Source: Lepus europaeus
Lineage: Eukaryota > Chordata > Mammalia > Lagomorpha > Leporidae
Length of the DNA stretch: 64,000 bases
Reading direction: 5' to 3'
Assembly (NCBI RefSeq): GCF_033115175.1
Contig: NC_084844.1
Location: 31,033,885-31,097,884 of the forward strand
Shown here: positions 1 through 12,889 of the stretch, piece after piece
Layout: the number at the start of each line of letters is the position of its first letter
Numbering within the stretch: the stretch's first letter is position 1
The notes under the pieces: model-generated
Databases searched by the model: none
What the model was told of the DNA's origin: nothing
The model's input: only the letters and a program-made list of their open reading frames with translations
Translations under genes and position numbers: made by a program

Positions 1-3000
1 AATTGAGCTCCCAGGTCCAGTGAGATCTTCAGCCTCTCCTGTGAGACTCGCTTGCTCCTGTTTTCATGAAGACAAAGTTCCAGTGTTACTACAGGACTGC
101 CTACGGTCCCCAAAGCTGGCCTTGTGATGGGAACACGATCCGTGTTTGCTACAAGCAGAGTCATCTGGGGAAGGAGGGGTAACAGGAAGAGCAGATCAAA
201 GCCCACCTCCTTCTGTGGAGCATATCTTTCTCCAGGGCGCGTCCCCGCAGACCACGGCCCTGGTCCCCATTTCTTGTTCCTTCGCAGGAGATGTAGGAAG
301 GTTCCCAGCATCTCTGTTGCATGGCCAGTTGTCTCCGGGGATGGAAAACCCAATTCGGCAGTTCATGTAGAGAGAGGATCACTGATGGGTTGATTTGTTT
401 CCTTGTCATCAGATTTGGGTTTTGTCCCTGTTCCTCACAGATGGTTTCCATCACCCTGGCACAGCCTGTTCTGTGTGAGGGGAGCCAGTTGCAGCTTTGG
501 CCTTTGCTGGGTGAGGGGCTGCCAAGAGCCATGGGGGGAAAGGGGTGGAGCTCAGAGTTGTGGCTCATCTGGGGGAAAATAAAATGAAGCGTTAAGGCAA
601 ATGACTGCTGCTAGAGAATGCCTTGGTGTTTCTGGTGGGAAAAGTGCTCTCTGAAGAAGAGAATGAAGCTGGAAGGCCAATGCTCTTGCTAATTTCCTTG
701 GCTGTAAAATGAGCCCCTTTGGTTTTCTTCCTCCTGAAGTATTTGAGTTCCAAATCCTTTGGATGATGATACCTAGAGAGCACTGGCAACAGACACCTCT
801 GATATTAATACCACTATGGCTCTTTATAGATTGTACTCTTCATAAATTATCGTACAAGGACAGTCATGGAGTCCGCCTTGACTTTTTCATAATGCCTAGA
901 TGTCTTTGGGATGTCTGATTTCTCTTCTGAACGTCCTGGAATAGTCATGACTGCTCCCAAAGTCTCTTGTAGTTATGTCAGTAAACCCTATTTTCCTTTC
1001 ATAGATAGAAAACTAGGCCAAGTGACTTTTTAGGACTGGATCCTCTGGCCTGGTGTTGGAAATGAGACACCATCAGATGCTGGGACTTTCTGCTAGATGG
1101 CCTACTTTGGACCTCAGGAATGCCCAAGAGTGTTAGACAGAAATGTTTTCCAGTCCTCCGTGAAGTTCTGTTGATGATCCAAAAGCACATACTCTCCAGT
1201 AGAAAAAGGGAACTGGGGTGGGTGTGCATAATATCCTTGGGTACTAACGTATGCAAGAGTGTTAATTATTAGGACAGCCAATGCTGGGAGTGCTTGAGAT
1301 ACAAGGAAGTCCCCTAAAGCCACATTTCTTTGATAGTATTTGTGGCTACTTGAGTAACTTCCTGCCAGTGCTGTCACCTGACCTGTTGGGGTTTATTCTT
1401 CAAAGAGGATGCTTCTGGGAACATCACCCTGCCTCGGAGTGACTACCCCTGCTTCCGTGTCCTGGGCCAGATGGTCAGGGCACTTTACTACAGTGTGTGG
1501 AAATGTCGGGCTATAACTCTCTCCCGGTGAGTAATGACGTGCCTAGACATATTACTCACCTCAGCTCCAGTTGCATAGGGAGAGTTTCACCATCCTCTCC
1601 ATTTCAGCCTCCTATTTCACACTGTCTGCTACCTCTTCCAGGAGCCTTCCTCTCCTCACAAGCCAGAAAGCTCTTCTCCTGATCTCCCCCCCCCCCCCCC
1701 CCAGCTATCAAAAACAGTGAGAGTCTTTCTAGGTGAATCTCAACTTCATAGGATTGCATTTGTACAAGACAAGTCTCCTCCGAAACAGGTCATTCTGGAC
1801 TCTCTTCTGGGCAATGACCCCTAGAGTTTTCCTTTCAAGGCATAGACCCCAAGGAGAGAAAAATACAAGAAATGTGGCTCCAAGTTGTTCTCTGGTCCAG
1901 CTTTAATTCCGCCCTCCATACTTCTTTCCTACAATATCCCTGAATCTTCATTTTTTGGCCTAATTTGATGCATAAGAATAGTCATTGTGGTCAGTCTGAT
2001 CTGGGTCTTTCTTTCAGCTTCTGCAGACATAGATTATAGCTCACTGGAATGTGTTTGAACCTGGGGGAACATAGCTGAGGACAAGAAGATATATTTTTAT
2101 TATTCTTTGATGATGAAGCCATAAATGTGTAATCTCCAATACTACCAACTAACTCACTGATGAACTACATGCAAATTATAGTAGGGTTTCCCTCTGTTAT
2201 CCTGAAATCAGCCATTTAATGCACTGATGCTATTAAATTTGAATATTTCTTTGGATTCTAGAGAGTGTCAAGAGTTTTAGTGTCCAAAATTTCTGCTCCC
2301 TAAGAGTTTTTCATTATTTAGATAAATACATGTTGGACACTCACTATTGGCCTAGAACTGTTTTAGTCATTGAAGAAGTATAACAATTTTTGTGTCAAGA
2401 AATTTATGCTGTCATGGGGAGGAGTAGGCAAGCTAATGCAAACTTTCCTTCAGCCTTATTTCCAGTCAATACCCTGAAATAGGTTTGCACAGTGTGCTAC
2501 AGGAGGCACATTCTGAGCAATAGTTCCTACACTACACTTTATTCCCTCGTCACATTTACTTCAAATCCTTGGTTTCAGGATAGAGAGGCAAGGAAGTCTC
2601 TGGCTGGTTTGCTTAACCTTGCCTTGGCCCACTGCAGCACCAGTTCTTTAACTCTGGAATTCAGTTTCTTTACAGTGGTCATGTCCAAACAAAATTATTT
2701 CAGTGGCTTCCAGGTTCGGTGCACACTGCAGGGAGTGAAGATTTGGGTCCAGTTTATAACAGTTCTTGATTGAGATTAGCACTGCTTCTAAGGGAGGCAA
2801 GCATATTAATGTGAGTCTTACAGCCCAGCTTCTGGCATCTACCCCTTTTAAGGAGGCAGCTGGGCATCTGATGGATTTCTGAAGTAAGAATTCCATTAAC
2901 GAGGTTGCTGCATTGTGCTGTTGTGTTAGCAATTATCACAGAGGAAGTTAGTCTGGGATTAGGACCAGATTTTCCAAAGCTAGACTGGTAAACACTGTGG

Positions 3001-4599
3001 AAGTAGACTTTCCTGTTGCTGATAGAAAGATTGACATTCAGCAGCAGCCTTTTGTACCGCAGCGACAGGTCTGATGATTCTGAAGCTTGACCAAGCCTGC
3101 GTGTTGATTAGATTGTGGTTTAGTGGGTGTTTCAGCGTCTTGCTCACTGAGAACTGACCAAACGATGTAGCATAGGTCCACAGATTTCACCTCTAATGCC
3201 TTTGGGCTGTGCTAGCCAGGGTGGTATGTGCAGCTGAGGATAACATTCTAGATTGTGTTAACTACTTAAAATTTGACAGGCTGTATAGCCAAGCTAGTCA
3301 TGGAAAACCCAGTCCTATCATACTAAATAGGCTAAAAAGTTCTCTTGAAACATATTGCAGCTTTTTTTTTTTAAATGAATTTATGTTCCAATTCAAAATT
3401 TCAAATTTAAGCAATGGGTATATTCACTGTATACTGGGCACAAGTGAGTGCTTATTTATTATTTTTTCCCAAGCTGGAAACAGAGTGAACCAAACCTTAT
3501 TCTGTTGAAGGAAATAGTCTCGCCTTTCAAATAGGACCTAATGTCTGGAACAGATTAAAATGGTTAGAAGCTTGATGTTGTTTGCTTTTGAGCCAACAAA
3601 ATATGACTGTTAGGAAAACAACTCCAGTACCCAGGAGGAATAGTAATCGGAAAAATGTCCAATTAGGTCAATCCCCAAAGAGTGTTTTGAGCTTACCTCA
3701 AAAGTTGTTTAAAAAAAAACAAAGTTATTTGGGTTGTATTAATTAGGTAATCTTTTGATGTTATACAGTCCTCTATAAAAGAATCACTCAGATTTCATTT
3801 TGAGTAAAGATGGCTGATTATACAAAAATAGATTTAAGTTGCATTCTGGGAGAGTTTAGCAAAAATTGTCTATAATTTGTTAATTCTTTCAAAATATTGT
3901 GGAGTAAACTTTTAAAAGAATGATGAAACATGAGATTTAAGATGGGACATTTAACAGATTGTCAATTTGTGACAATAAATGCTATTCCTACTAGTGTTAA
4001 TAACTCACTGAAATTAATAATAATTTCAAAACCCAAAGGACATGACCTTGTCCTGGATGGGTTAAGCAGTAGCATGGAGTGCTCTTTGTGATCCCAGTAA
4101 AATGGGGCTCACTGGATTGATAAATATGATGGCAGCTTCTCCTTGGGAGTCTTATTGCTACAAAACACCATAAAAGGGGCGAGGCGGGACTGGGAAATGT
4201 TTTCATTAGCAATGAGTCACATTTAAGAGACATTAAAGCCACTGGTTTTCTCAAAAACACTAAAAGACAACTCAGGGACGCTGGATGTTGTGATGTAGCA
4301 GCTCAGATATTTTGGTGGGTGTGTACCAGCAAATGACTAAAATAGGGACTGTAGAAAAATATTAAATGGATAGCAGATATGAGTGTTATATACCATCAAC
4401 ACATCGTAACAGTATAGCAATCTTCAACTGTTCTTCAGACTGTCATCTGAACTTCATTCAATCTCGTCCTCTCCTTCCCCTCAATCTATGAATATGTTCA
4501 GTTACGTTTGTTAACTTTTAAATCTCTGTAGCTATTCTTTCATTCTTCTATTGTCATTAAATATCTAAAAACCCAGTAAACTTTCATTTTATGTATTTT
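1..4599. other. Mostly unique intergenic DNA
   Basis: No CSINE, L1 or gene is recognisable apart from the poly-C tract at 1685. Open frames are short, overlap on opposite strands and show no known domains. Some degraded L2 or MIR material may be present (for example near 1560-1680) but cannot be supported. Confidence 0.6.
1685..1702. repeat. Poly-C tract
   Basis: About 18 consecutive C on the plus strand. Prone to slippage, and G-rich on the other strand. Confidence 0.9.
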
Positions 4600-4985
4600 C
4601 TTATCTGAATCTAAGTTCACTAAAATCCATCTTCACAGTAAGTACTCTTGCTCAAGTCACTGATGACTCCATTTTTTCCAGAATCAGCAGGCGTTCTTGT
4701 AACTGCATCCCTGTTGATCTGTAGGGCACTGACACTATCACGAATAAGAAGAATGTTGTGTTTTGAGTCTCCTTCTGTCTCTCCTTTTCAATCTCCTTTT
4801 TACAGGCTTCCCTTCCCCCTCCTTAGATCACAGTAGGTTCCTTCCTAGCCTTCTTCTCAGTTATTGTGGACAATCTCAATCCTCCAGTGGCTTCGGCAAA
4901 TACTGATTCCTGGCCTATGATTGATTCCCAAGTTCAACAGTCATTCCTACATGCAACAATTTATCATTGAGCAATCTTTATCTGC
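4600..4985 (+). repeat. Probable L2 LINE fragment
   Basis: 'AAGTCACTGATGACTCCATT', 'ATCACAGTAGGTTCCTTCCT' and 'AATACTGATTCCTGGCCTAT' resemble the L2 region preceding its 3' end, but divergence is high. Confidence 0.35.
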
Positions 4986-5111
4986 TGAGCACCAACAATA
5001 TAATAAAGAATAAAACAAGGTATTTAATTTGGATGGTGGGGACATGTGGAATTTTGCAGTTTGAATGCAGAGAAACTCTGCCCTCCAGCTTCAGGCTGTC
5101 TTTTGATCTTT

Positions 5112-5436
5112 TTTTTTTTTTTTAAATTTTAATTTGGCAGATAGAGTCTTAGACAGTGAGACAGAGATAGAGAGAAAGGTCTTCCTCCTGTTGGTTCACT
5201 CCCCAAATGGCCGCTACGGCTGGCACTGCGCTGATCCAAAGCCAGGAGCCAGGCACTTCTTCCGGGTCTCCCATGCGGGTGCAGGTGCCCAAACACTTGG
5301 GCCATCCTCCACTGTCCTCTTGGGCCACAGCAGAGAGCTGGACTGGAAGAGGAGCAACCAGGACTAGAACCGGCGCCTATATGGGATGCCAGAGCCACAG
5401 GTGGAGGATTAACCTAGTGTGCCATGGTGCCAGCCC
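5112..5436 (-). repeat. CSINE, full length, perfect 16-bp target-site duplication
   Basis: C-repeat with poly(T), the GAGAGAAAGGTCTTCC block, the 'ACTTGGGCCATCCTCC' core and the inverted tRNA-like head. It is flanked by the direct repeat CTGTCTTTTGATCTTT at 5096-5111 and 5437-5452, the mark of L1-type target-primed insertion. No coding capacity. Confidence 0.95.
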
Positions 5437-5867
5437 CTGTCTTTTGATCTTTACATGGGTATTCTCACTATCTTTAATTGAACATTTCTCAGTCACAAAT
5501 TCAATAAGCTAAAGTGATAATAGCTGATTCTTCCATCCAATACTCTCCCAATACCTTAAATTTACATGGGTTGCTATATTACCTATATTGGCTAATAATA
5601 ATAAATGAAAAAAAACCTCTTCAGTTTTCTAAGGTTGGAGTTCCATCAACTTTCTCAATCATTTCATCTTTCTCACCCTTTACTTCAGATAGTCACACAT
5701 GAAATATCTCTCAAATCTATCATCTCCTTTCTCTTTCCCATAACCTTTATCCTTTTCCTATTTTGACATCTCATGTTCTCTATTATATTATTCAAAATTT
5801 CTTGGAAAACAAAAAAATAAGAGAGATATTTTGTGTAAAATTCTTAAAACCCATGCATATGAGAGAT

Positions 5868-5993
5868 CTTCAAAAAGTTCATGAAAAATGTACATTATGA
5901 AAAAAGTATAGATTTAAATTATTTACATCAAACTAAATGTATTTTTTGATTCTATTTTTCCATAAATTATTTGAATAGTACCCTGTGTCATTC
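5868..5993. mobile_element. Mariner-like MITE relic (copy 1 of 3)
   Basis: Left end 'ATCTTCAAAAAGTTCATGAA' and right end 'TTTTTCCATAAATTATTTGA' form imperfect terminal inverted repeats around an AT-rich centre. Size and ends suggest a non-autonomous Tc1/mariner element; the family was not verified. Confidence 0.45.
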
Positions 5994-6384
5994 TAAATGT
6001 TCTCTTTGGCCCCCAGATCTTCATTTATAATCCAAATTATTAGTAAAACTAGCATTTTAAATCTTAGAATGCTTCACTTTGCTTCCCAGACTAGTCAGCT
6101 CAGCAGTGATGTTAGGGTTCTAGCCACCTCCATGCCCTCTGCGGCCAGCGAAGCCCAGGATACTGCAATGAGGTCCAGCTCAAGCAAGAGATCCTACAGA
6201 GCACAGCATTGCTTATCCCCACCTTCCCGCTCTGCAACTGACCCTGCTTCATAGAACTGGATCCTCTTACGCATTTCTTGTTTATTCTCAGTTTTTGCTG
6301 CATGCTACTGTGCCTACTATTGTGTGAATTTAACTCGATTATTCTACCTGCTCTAGCCACCTCACCCATCCAGACATGTAGTCA

Positions 6385-6545
6385 CCCCAAACATTGATTG
6401 CTGGGCTCCTCTTTGGTGCCATCCACTTTCTTGGGCATTGGGAATAGAGATCATTTCAGAGCCTTCAGGAACTAACAATTTAATAGGCGTAGATCATTTA
6501 ACCAAACAACGGCAATACTCTATAAAGCAGTGGTTACACGGGAGA
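6385..6545 (+). repeat. Ancient MIR/L2-class repeat fragment
   Basis: 'TTGGGCATTGGGAATAGAGA', 'GCCTTCAGGAACTAACAATT' and 'TTAATAGGCGTAGATCATTT' show the same ancient repeat pattern as at 25655-25880. Confidence 0.4.
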
Positions 6546-6904
6546 ATGCAAAGTGGATAAATTGTGCATTCCAAATCCCCCACAATGATTCCTTATTACT
6601 TTTTTAAATGATAAAAGTAACAAACATATACAATGAAATTTCAAGAAAGCATGTGGAATACTTGTAAGAATCCCCATAAGAATTCTTTATAATTAGAAAA
6701 TATATGATACATAAACTTAAAATAGCTATGTTTTGACCAGATAAAAGAAAATAGAAATTTCCATCTACGAATTTCTACTTAGCTGTCATACAATATTATA
6801 TATGTTAGTATAATATACATATTATCTAGTATTACAAAATATTTTAATACAGCAAATACATGTGTTCTGCAAGTGATATCCTGGCTTGTGAGAAAGAATT
6901 TGAG

Positions 6905-7255
6905 AAGTGACCTTGTCCCCACTCAATCTTAGCTCCATTCACTCCCCTTTCCCCTTGCTCTGTGGCTTCGGCCATGCGAATTCCTCTGCCTGTGGTACCT
7001 CCCTCGTCCTCTCTGGCCTCAAGGCCTTTTCACATGCTGCCCCCTTTGCCTGAAAGGAATGCTAAGATGAAGAAACTCTGCTTTAGGTCTCAGCCCAGGG
7101 AGATTTCTTTGAAAAATTTAGGCTCTTCTGGAACTCTCTCTCAATGTATGCAGTTTCTTTCCTGCAGTTGAGGACTTACCTCTCTTTGTGATGATGTATT
7201 AGTTGCCTTGTCTGTTTTTCTTGCCATTTTATATATCTATAAGACAAGAATGATA
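6905..7255 (+). repeat. L2 LINE, 3' end
   Basis: Follows the L2 3' region: 'CTTGCTCTGTGGCTTCGGCC', 'GGCCTTTTCACATGCTGCCC', 'CTTTGCCTGAAAGGAATGC' and a downstream 'TCTCTTTGTGATGATGTATT'. No open frame of note. Confidence 0.6.
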
Positions 7256-7534
7256 ATCTTTCCATGGCTTGGGTTATGAAACGGATGAATGTGCTCCCTC
7301 TGGGATCAAACATGAAGAGCACAAGAAATGGAGGTTAAAAAGACCATGGTGTCTGATGCAACAATTTGTGCAGAGACAGACGAGGAGAGAAAGCAAGAGC
7401 AGGACTTCAGCCATCACAGAGAAGAAGCAACAGCTGGAGAACCCTGAGAGCTCACTCCCAGACCTGAACCACCTGCATGCCTGGTGGCCTGGCCAAGGGC
7501 ATCGTGAGTGCCATCAATGATGACAAGTGAGCTG

Positions 7535-7975
7535 TGTACACAACCATAACAAGAATGAAATTCTGTCACTTGCAGCAACATGGAGAAACCTGAAGGATCA
7601 TGTTAAGTGAAATAATGGAGGCACAGAAAGACAAACACTACATGATGCCTCTTGTTTGTGGAATCTGAAAGAGTTGATTTTAATAGAAGTACAGAACAGT
7701 GGGAAGGGGGGGATAAAGACAGATTAGCCAATGGGTACAAATTTTAGATAGATAGATAGATAGTTCTTATATTCTATTATACAGTAGGGTTACTATAATG
7801 GGCAATATTGTAATACATATTTTGAAATAACTAGAAGAGAATATTTTGGATGGATATGCTAAGTCCCCTGATTTTATCATTATACAATATATACGTGTAT
7901 CAGAACATCACACTGTGCACCATAAATATGTATAGTTATTATATAGCAATTAAAGTAAAACTTCAAAAAGTACAA
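7535..7975 (+). mobile_element. L1M-type LINE 3' end
   Basis: Reads through the classic L1 3' end: 'AAGAATGAAATTCTGTCACT', 'TTAAGTGAAATAATGGAGGC', 'TTTGTGGAATCTGAAAGAGT', then 'ATGGATATGCTAAGTCCCCT' and 'ATCACACTGTGCACCATAAA'. Only the last 0.44 kb is present; no coding capacity. A (GATA)4 microsatellite has grown inside it at 7747-7763. Confidence 0.8.
7747..7763. repeat. (GATA)n microsatellite within L1
   Basis: Four GATA units in a row within the L1M 3' UTR, a potentially polymorphic short tandem repeat. Confidence 0.85.
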
Positions 7976-8479
7976 AGTTTAATCAGGAAGAAAAAAAAGC
8001 AAATATAGGTATCCAAGAAGAAAGAAGCCTGAAGTGAAAATAAGGAAAGAATCCCTACAAGATTTCCTGTAAGCATTTTGGTCCCCAGAGAAGCATCAAG
8101 TAGATAAGAGAGAGAGGAAAGCTTCCGCAGAAACTCTAAAAGGATGTCTTGTAACAAAATTGGGAATTTGATTAACCTGCATTCCAGTCTGGGAAAGGTG
8201 AAGCGATCTGATGAGAGAAGCCGTGGGGTGGAGTTTACAACACAGCTTGCTGGGTAGGGCTGAGTGGATGGGTGTCAGATTACATGTCCGTGGCACGTGG
8301 CATGGGAGACAGCAGATAGGTAGACACAGAACCGAACAGTTTGCACAGAACTATGGGCATGCAATGCAGTTCCTCTCCTGTCACATTCCTGTATTTTGTG
8401 TGAATTTGTTTAACGTGACACCATTCTTATAACAGGGTTTCTTATGAAATCCGAGAGAGAGAACAGAATTTTAGTTCTG

Positions 8480-8800
8480 GGGCCAGCACTGTGGCTCACT
8501 TGGGTTAATCCTCCACCTGCGGTGCTGGCATCCCATATGGGTGCCGGGTTCTAGTCCCAATTGCTCCTCTTCCAGTCCAGCTCTCTGCTGTGGCCTGGGA
8601 AGGCAGTGGAGGATGGCCCAAGTGCTTGGGCCCTGCCCCCACGTGGGACACCAGGAGGAAGCACTTCGCTCCTGGCTTCGGATCGGCACAGTGCCGGCCA
8701 TAGCGGCCATTTGGGGAGTGAACTAATGGAAGGAAGACCTTTCTCTCTCTCTCTCACTGTCTATAACTCTACCTGTCAAATAAATAATAATAATAATAAA
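8480..8800 (+). repeat. CSINE, full length, perfect 15-bp target-site duplication
   Basis: Head GGCCAGCACTGTGGCTCA, internal core, CT-rich block and an AATAAT-type tail. Flanked by AGAATTTTAGTTCTG at 8465-8479 and 8801-8815. Confidence 0.95.
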
Positions 8801-8815
8801 AGAATTTTAGTTCTG

Positions 8816-9892
8816 AGTACAGTGTGGCACAGATTTGCTGAAGCTGCAGAGACTCAGAAGAGGAGGTTGAGAGAGGCCAAGGACATAACAAATGAAATAG
8901 TGGGGAGAGCTTTGCAGACCTTGTCTCAGCTCTGCATCTGGGGATGTAGGCTTACGATGGGCTGAGGGGAAGTATTGAGTAGAAACTATATACTGTAGAG
9001 AGTGGAGACACTGAGGTTCAGTTACATGGTAAAACAGTCCATAGCTCTAGATGGAACCTTCAGTGAACTCCAGATTGAAAAGGAAACTGGATTTGCGTTG
9101 TAGAAAAGGCCCTTAAGAGTTAAGTTTAAAGGAAAGAATCTCCATTCTGTCAAACAACAAAACATTACAAAGCAGGAAACATTTTCCATATATTTACAGA
9201 TGAATCAATACAGTTTAAGATATAGGACCAGGCATAGTATTATAGTGATTAAGATCTACTTGTATAAAATTGCATGAATGAGTGACTGAGTTTGTGTCTG
9301 TGTGTGCATGTGTGTGTGTGTAGCGAGAGAGAGAGAGATAAGGAGAGGTTGTTCCCCAACTACTAACATTGATTGTGTTTGTGTGATGATGCAGTGTTTA
9401 TATTTCTTCACTTCTTACATTGCTGTGAATTTTTAGGTCCCATGCTTTATTTTTATGATACAAATCCATAACACTTTTAAATATATTATCAATATATAAT
9501 ATATGCTAAACAGATACCTATTATCTATTTATATCTAAATTTATGTGCAATAACCAATATTGTTAAATAAAAATACTTCAAGGCCACTTTTTATTCTCAA
9601 GGAAAATAAAATTCCTCACAAGAGGAACAAGATGGAAGCCAATATTTAGACTATAAGCCAAAATATGAGCCGTGTCATGAGAGGAATGCAAACAAAAGGC
9701 CTGGGGGTGTGGGGGCAGTGAAAGGTTGATTCCAGCTGGCAATGTCAAGCAAAGCTCTCTCCCAGTGTCTCACCCTCCCTCAGCAATTCTACACAGGGAC
9801 ACTCAAGTCCTTGTCTAAAATCCCCAAGGTGAAGGACTTCAGTATGTGTTCAGAAGTAACTATTCCAGAAACTACAAGATGCTACACATGAA
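8816..9892. other. Unique intergenic DNA
   Basis: AT-rich, with only the GT/GA microsatellite at 9293. No gene or assigned repeat is seen. Confidence 0.55.
9293..9338. repeat. (GT)n followed by (GA)n microsatellite
   Basis: Interrupted GT repeats pass into AGCGAGAGAGAGAGAGAT. Likely length-variable. Confidence 0.85.
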
Positions 9893-10075
9893 TTATTCAG
9901 GTAATATTTATAAGAAACTCATGAGATAGATTATCTCCATTTCACTGATGCAGAAAATGAGCTTTAAATATGTTTAGTAACTTGTTGGACTTCATGCCCC
10001 AGTAAGGTAGCAAAGCCAGAACTGGAACTCAGGACCTCCCGATTTCATTGGCCTGGCTCTCCCACATGTATCTCA
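9893..10075 (-). repeat. MIR, reverse orientation
   Basis: 'ATTATCTCCATTTCACTGAT', 'GCAGAAAATGAGC', 'GTAGCAAAGCCAGAACTGGA' and 'ACTCAGGACCTCCCGATTTC' follow the reverse MIR consensus nearly end to end. Confidence 0.7.
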
Positions 10076-10195
10076 AGAGGCCCACTCAGATAATAAAGAA
10101 CTTTTTCCATTGCAAACATAAAAGACACAGATGTAGATCAGTCATGGCCCCCTTAGGAACAGAAGTCACACTGAGAGTTAGGTGAAGCATTTACA

Positions 10196-10552
10196 GGGGC
10201 TGGTGCTGTGGCGCAGTGGGTTAATGCCCTGGCCTGAGGTGCCAGCATTCCATATGGGCACCAGTTTGAGACCTGGCTGCTCTACCTCTGATCCAGCTCT
10301 CTGCTATGGCCTGGAAAAGCAGTAGAAGACAACCTAAGTCCTTGGGCCCCTGCACCCACATGCGAGACCAGGAAGAAGCTCCTGGCTCCTGGCTTCAGAT
10401 CGGTGCAGTTCCGGCTGTTGCAGCCAGTTGGGGAGTGAACCAGTGGGTGGAGGACCCCCCCCCCTCTTTTTTTCTCTCTCTCTATGCCTCTCCTCTCTCT
10501 GTGAAACTCTGACTTTCAAATAAATAAATAAATAAATAAATCTTTTTTAAAA
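10196..10552 (+). repeat. CSINE, AAATn-tailed subtype
   Basis: Head of the 'GGTGCTGTGGCGCAGTGGGT' type with tail CTTTCAAATAAATAAATAAA. Flanked by AAGCATTTACA at 10185-10195 and 10553-10563. The head and tail differ from the GTCAAAAA-ended copies, so at least two CSINE subfamilies occur in the window. Confidence 0.93.
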
Positions 10553-10563
10553 AAGCATTTACA

Positions 10564-12109
10564 AAGTCATATGCAACAGTATCATGCCATTCAAAGAGAA
10601 TAAATGGTACAGTACTATGGGGGCAGTAACAGGGGTGCCCCCAGACCTGAAAGGGCAAAGAAGGGAGTGAGCATAACTATCTTAAAGATCTGAGGCAGGC
10701 AGCTGGTTGGGGAGGGCCACTTGGAACATAGGTGGCACAGGGGAAGGATGCTGCCAGTTAACAGTGGCTTTGCAGGTGGTGAGCCATTGGAATTAATGAA
10801 TATCCTGACCCCATGGTCTGCTCAACCTGATTCTTTGTTATGCTCTCCATTGGCCACACTTGACTAGAAGTATGGGGACAAGGCAGGGCCTAGGGGAGGC
10901 TGGCAAACAAAAGGAAAAGGAACATGGGGAGTATCATCATGATACCTTGGCTGAGACTATTGGGCTTAGTACTATGGCTGTTCCTACATAGAACAGTGGA
11001 TCTTCAAACTAGGCATGTAGGAGGTGTCTTCAGTTAGAGGACTGAGCTGCACACATTTTTCTGTTCTCAATTCAGATATGAAGCCTAGTATGTCAGTAGG
11101 TTCTCAATACAGTCTTATTGAATTGACTTAAACTAATAAAGGAATTAGGTGCCTGATGGTTATCCCCCTCCTGTAAAATGATTTAGAAATGCAGTATGTC
11201 AGCTGGTAGAAGATGCATCCAAAAATCTAATATTTCTAGGTTCACAGTAGAACTAAAAACTGAACAAGGGGCTCTAATAATGTAATTAGATAACTGAGAG
11301 AACTTGCAAGTGACTCTAAAGAATGCTGTGTCACTTGTAGACAGGGTTTGTATTTATCCCTCATGAAGTTCTCTGGGAAGAGGCGAAAGAAGCTGACTCG
11401 GTATTAATGGATCTCTATTCAGTCACTGAACACATGCAGAACAGCACAGGCGATGTTGTCAACACCTCCTCATGGAGCAATGTGGGAGATTCCAACACAG
11501 TGCATGTTGCTGTAAACAGACCCTCTAAGCAACAGGTAGTGGACAATGTGTGATGTGATCTTAGATCCCTCCCTTGGCTGACCACACGTTTGTCTTCTTG
11601 GCAAACACTCCCACCTGTCCTCACTTTTAATTACAAGAAGCTGTGCAGCAAACTGTGTAAAAATCAGAGAACTATGGCTCCAAAATATGTTTTATATATT
11701 GTGATCTAAATACATTTTCTATTCTTTCATCCTACAGCAAAGGAAACCAAGACTCAATATTAAACATTTGTGGAATGCCTTCCTTAAATAAAAACCCAAC
11801 AAAACCAGCATGTTCAAACATATACCAAGCAAATAAATGTGGGAGAGACCCTGGCCTTTGTCATCTGGATTTCTCTAGCTGGAGGGAAGGGTTGTTTTCA
11901 ACCATGGCCTTGCTGAATCTTGATTTCCTCATCTGGTAAAATGAGCATCAAAAAAACTCCCCCCCTCAAAGTGATAATGACAAAGTCAACTGAACATTTG
12001 TAAGATTTGTAAACTCTAGTGTGTGAGGAGTTATTGCATTATTTATTGATACGTAACCTCTCTTCACTGAGGGCCAACACTACCCTCCTCTACTCAGACC
12101 TTTGAGACC
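10564..12109. other. Unique intergenic DNA
   Basis: No supported gene. A short L2-like terminus ('GTATGTCAGTAGGTTCTCAA') at about 11085-11130 is the only repeat trace noticed. Confidence 0.5.
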
Positions 12110-12836
12110 AGCTTCTTTTAAATTTATATAAGGAGAGGCAGGCGCAGCAGCTCACTAGGCTAATCCTCCACCTTGCAGCGCTGGCACACCGGGTTCTAGT
12201 CCCGATCGGGCCACCAGATTCTGTCCCGGTTGCCCCTCTTCCAGGCCAGCTCTCTGCTATGGCCCGGGAGTGCAGTGGAGGATGGCCCAAGTGCTTGGGC
12301 CCTGTACCCCATGGGAGACCAGGAGAAGCACCTGGCTCCTGCCTTGGGATCAGCACGGTGCACCGGCTGCAGCGCGCTGGCCATTGGAGGGTGAACCAAC
12401 GACAAAGGAAGACCTTTCTCTCTCTCTCTCTCTCTCTCACTGTCCACTCTGCCTGTCAAAAAAATAAATAAATAAATAAATAAATAAATTTATATAAGGA
12501 GAACAAATGTCATACATGCAATTTTAAGAGCAGAGTGATACCTCCTCCTGTACCCTCCCTCCCTTCCTCACTCCCACCCTCTCTTCTTCCTTTCTTTTCT
12601 TTTTTACAATAATATACTTTAAATTTACTTCATAATTATAAGCTTAAATAAAGAATTCAACAAGTAGTAGGCAGAAATCCACTATTACTCAAGAATATAG
12701 GTACAGGGTATAAACAATAACCAAATAAAATGTCAATTTCACTGATATATATTACTTTTTTTGGTATTCTGTATAATAGCTACCACAAATCAGGGAAAAT
12801 GTATGATACTTGTCTTTTTGGCACTGGTTGCAGATC
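12110..12836 (-). mobile_element. Rabbit-type L1, 3'-end fragment (split by a CSINE)
   Basis: Reads as the reverse complement of a rabbit L1 3' UTR as I remember it: a CT-rich 'CCCTCCCTCCCTTCCTCACT' stretch, 'TTTACTTCATAATTATAAGC', 'TGTCAATTTCACTG' and 'CACAAATCAGGGAAAA'. It lacks ORF1 and ORF2, so it is severely 5' truncated and dead. It is interrupted by the CSINE at 12137-12485. Confidence 0.6.
12137..12485 (+). repeat. CSINE inserted in an L1 3' end, perfect 17-bp duplication
   Basis: C-repeat with the longer two-box head, ending in (AAAT)n. Flanked by AAATTTATATAAGGAGA at 12120-12136 and 12486-12502. The target is the tail of the minus-strand rabbit-type L1 at 12110-12836, so this CSINE is younger than that L1. 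Confidence 0.95.
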
Positions 12837-12889
12837 AACTTCTTTTAAGAAAAGAAAGTTCTCTTTGTTTTGTGGCATCTTTTTAAAAA

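Noticed and set aside
7269..7520. 83-codon frame with a basic, glutamine-rich product
   Set aside because: It lies between an L2 and an L1M 3' end; no parent gene for a processed pseudogene could be recognised.
12137..12300. tRNA-like A and B boxes in CSINE heads
   Set aside because: These are the internal pol III promoter of the SINE, derived from a tRNA. There is no intact cloverleaf, so no tRNA gene is called for any copy.
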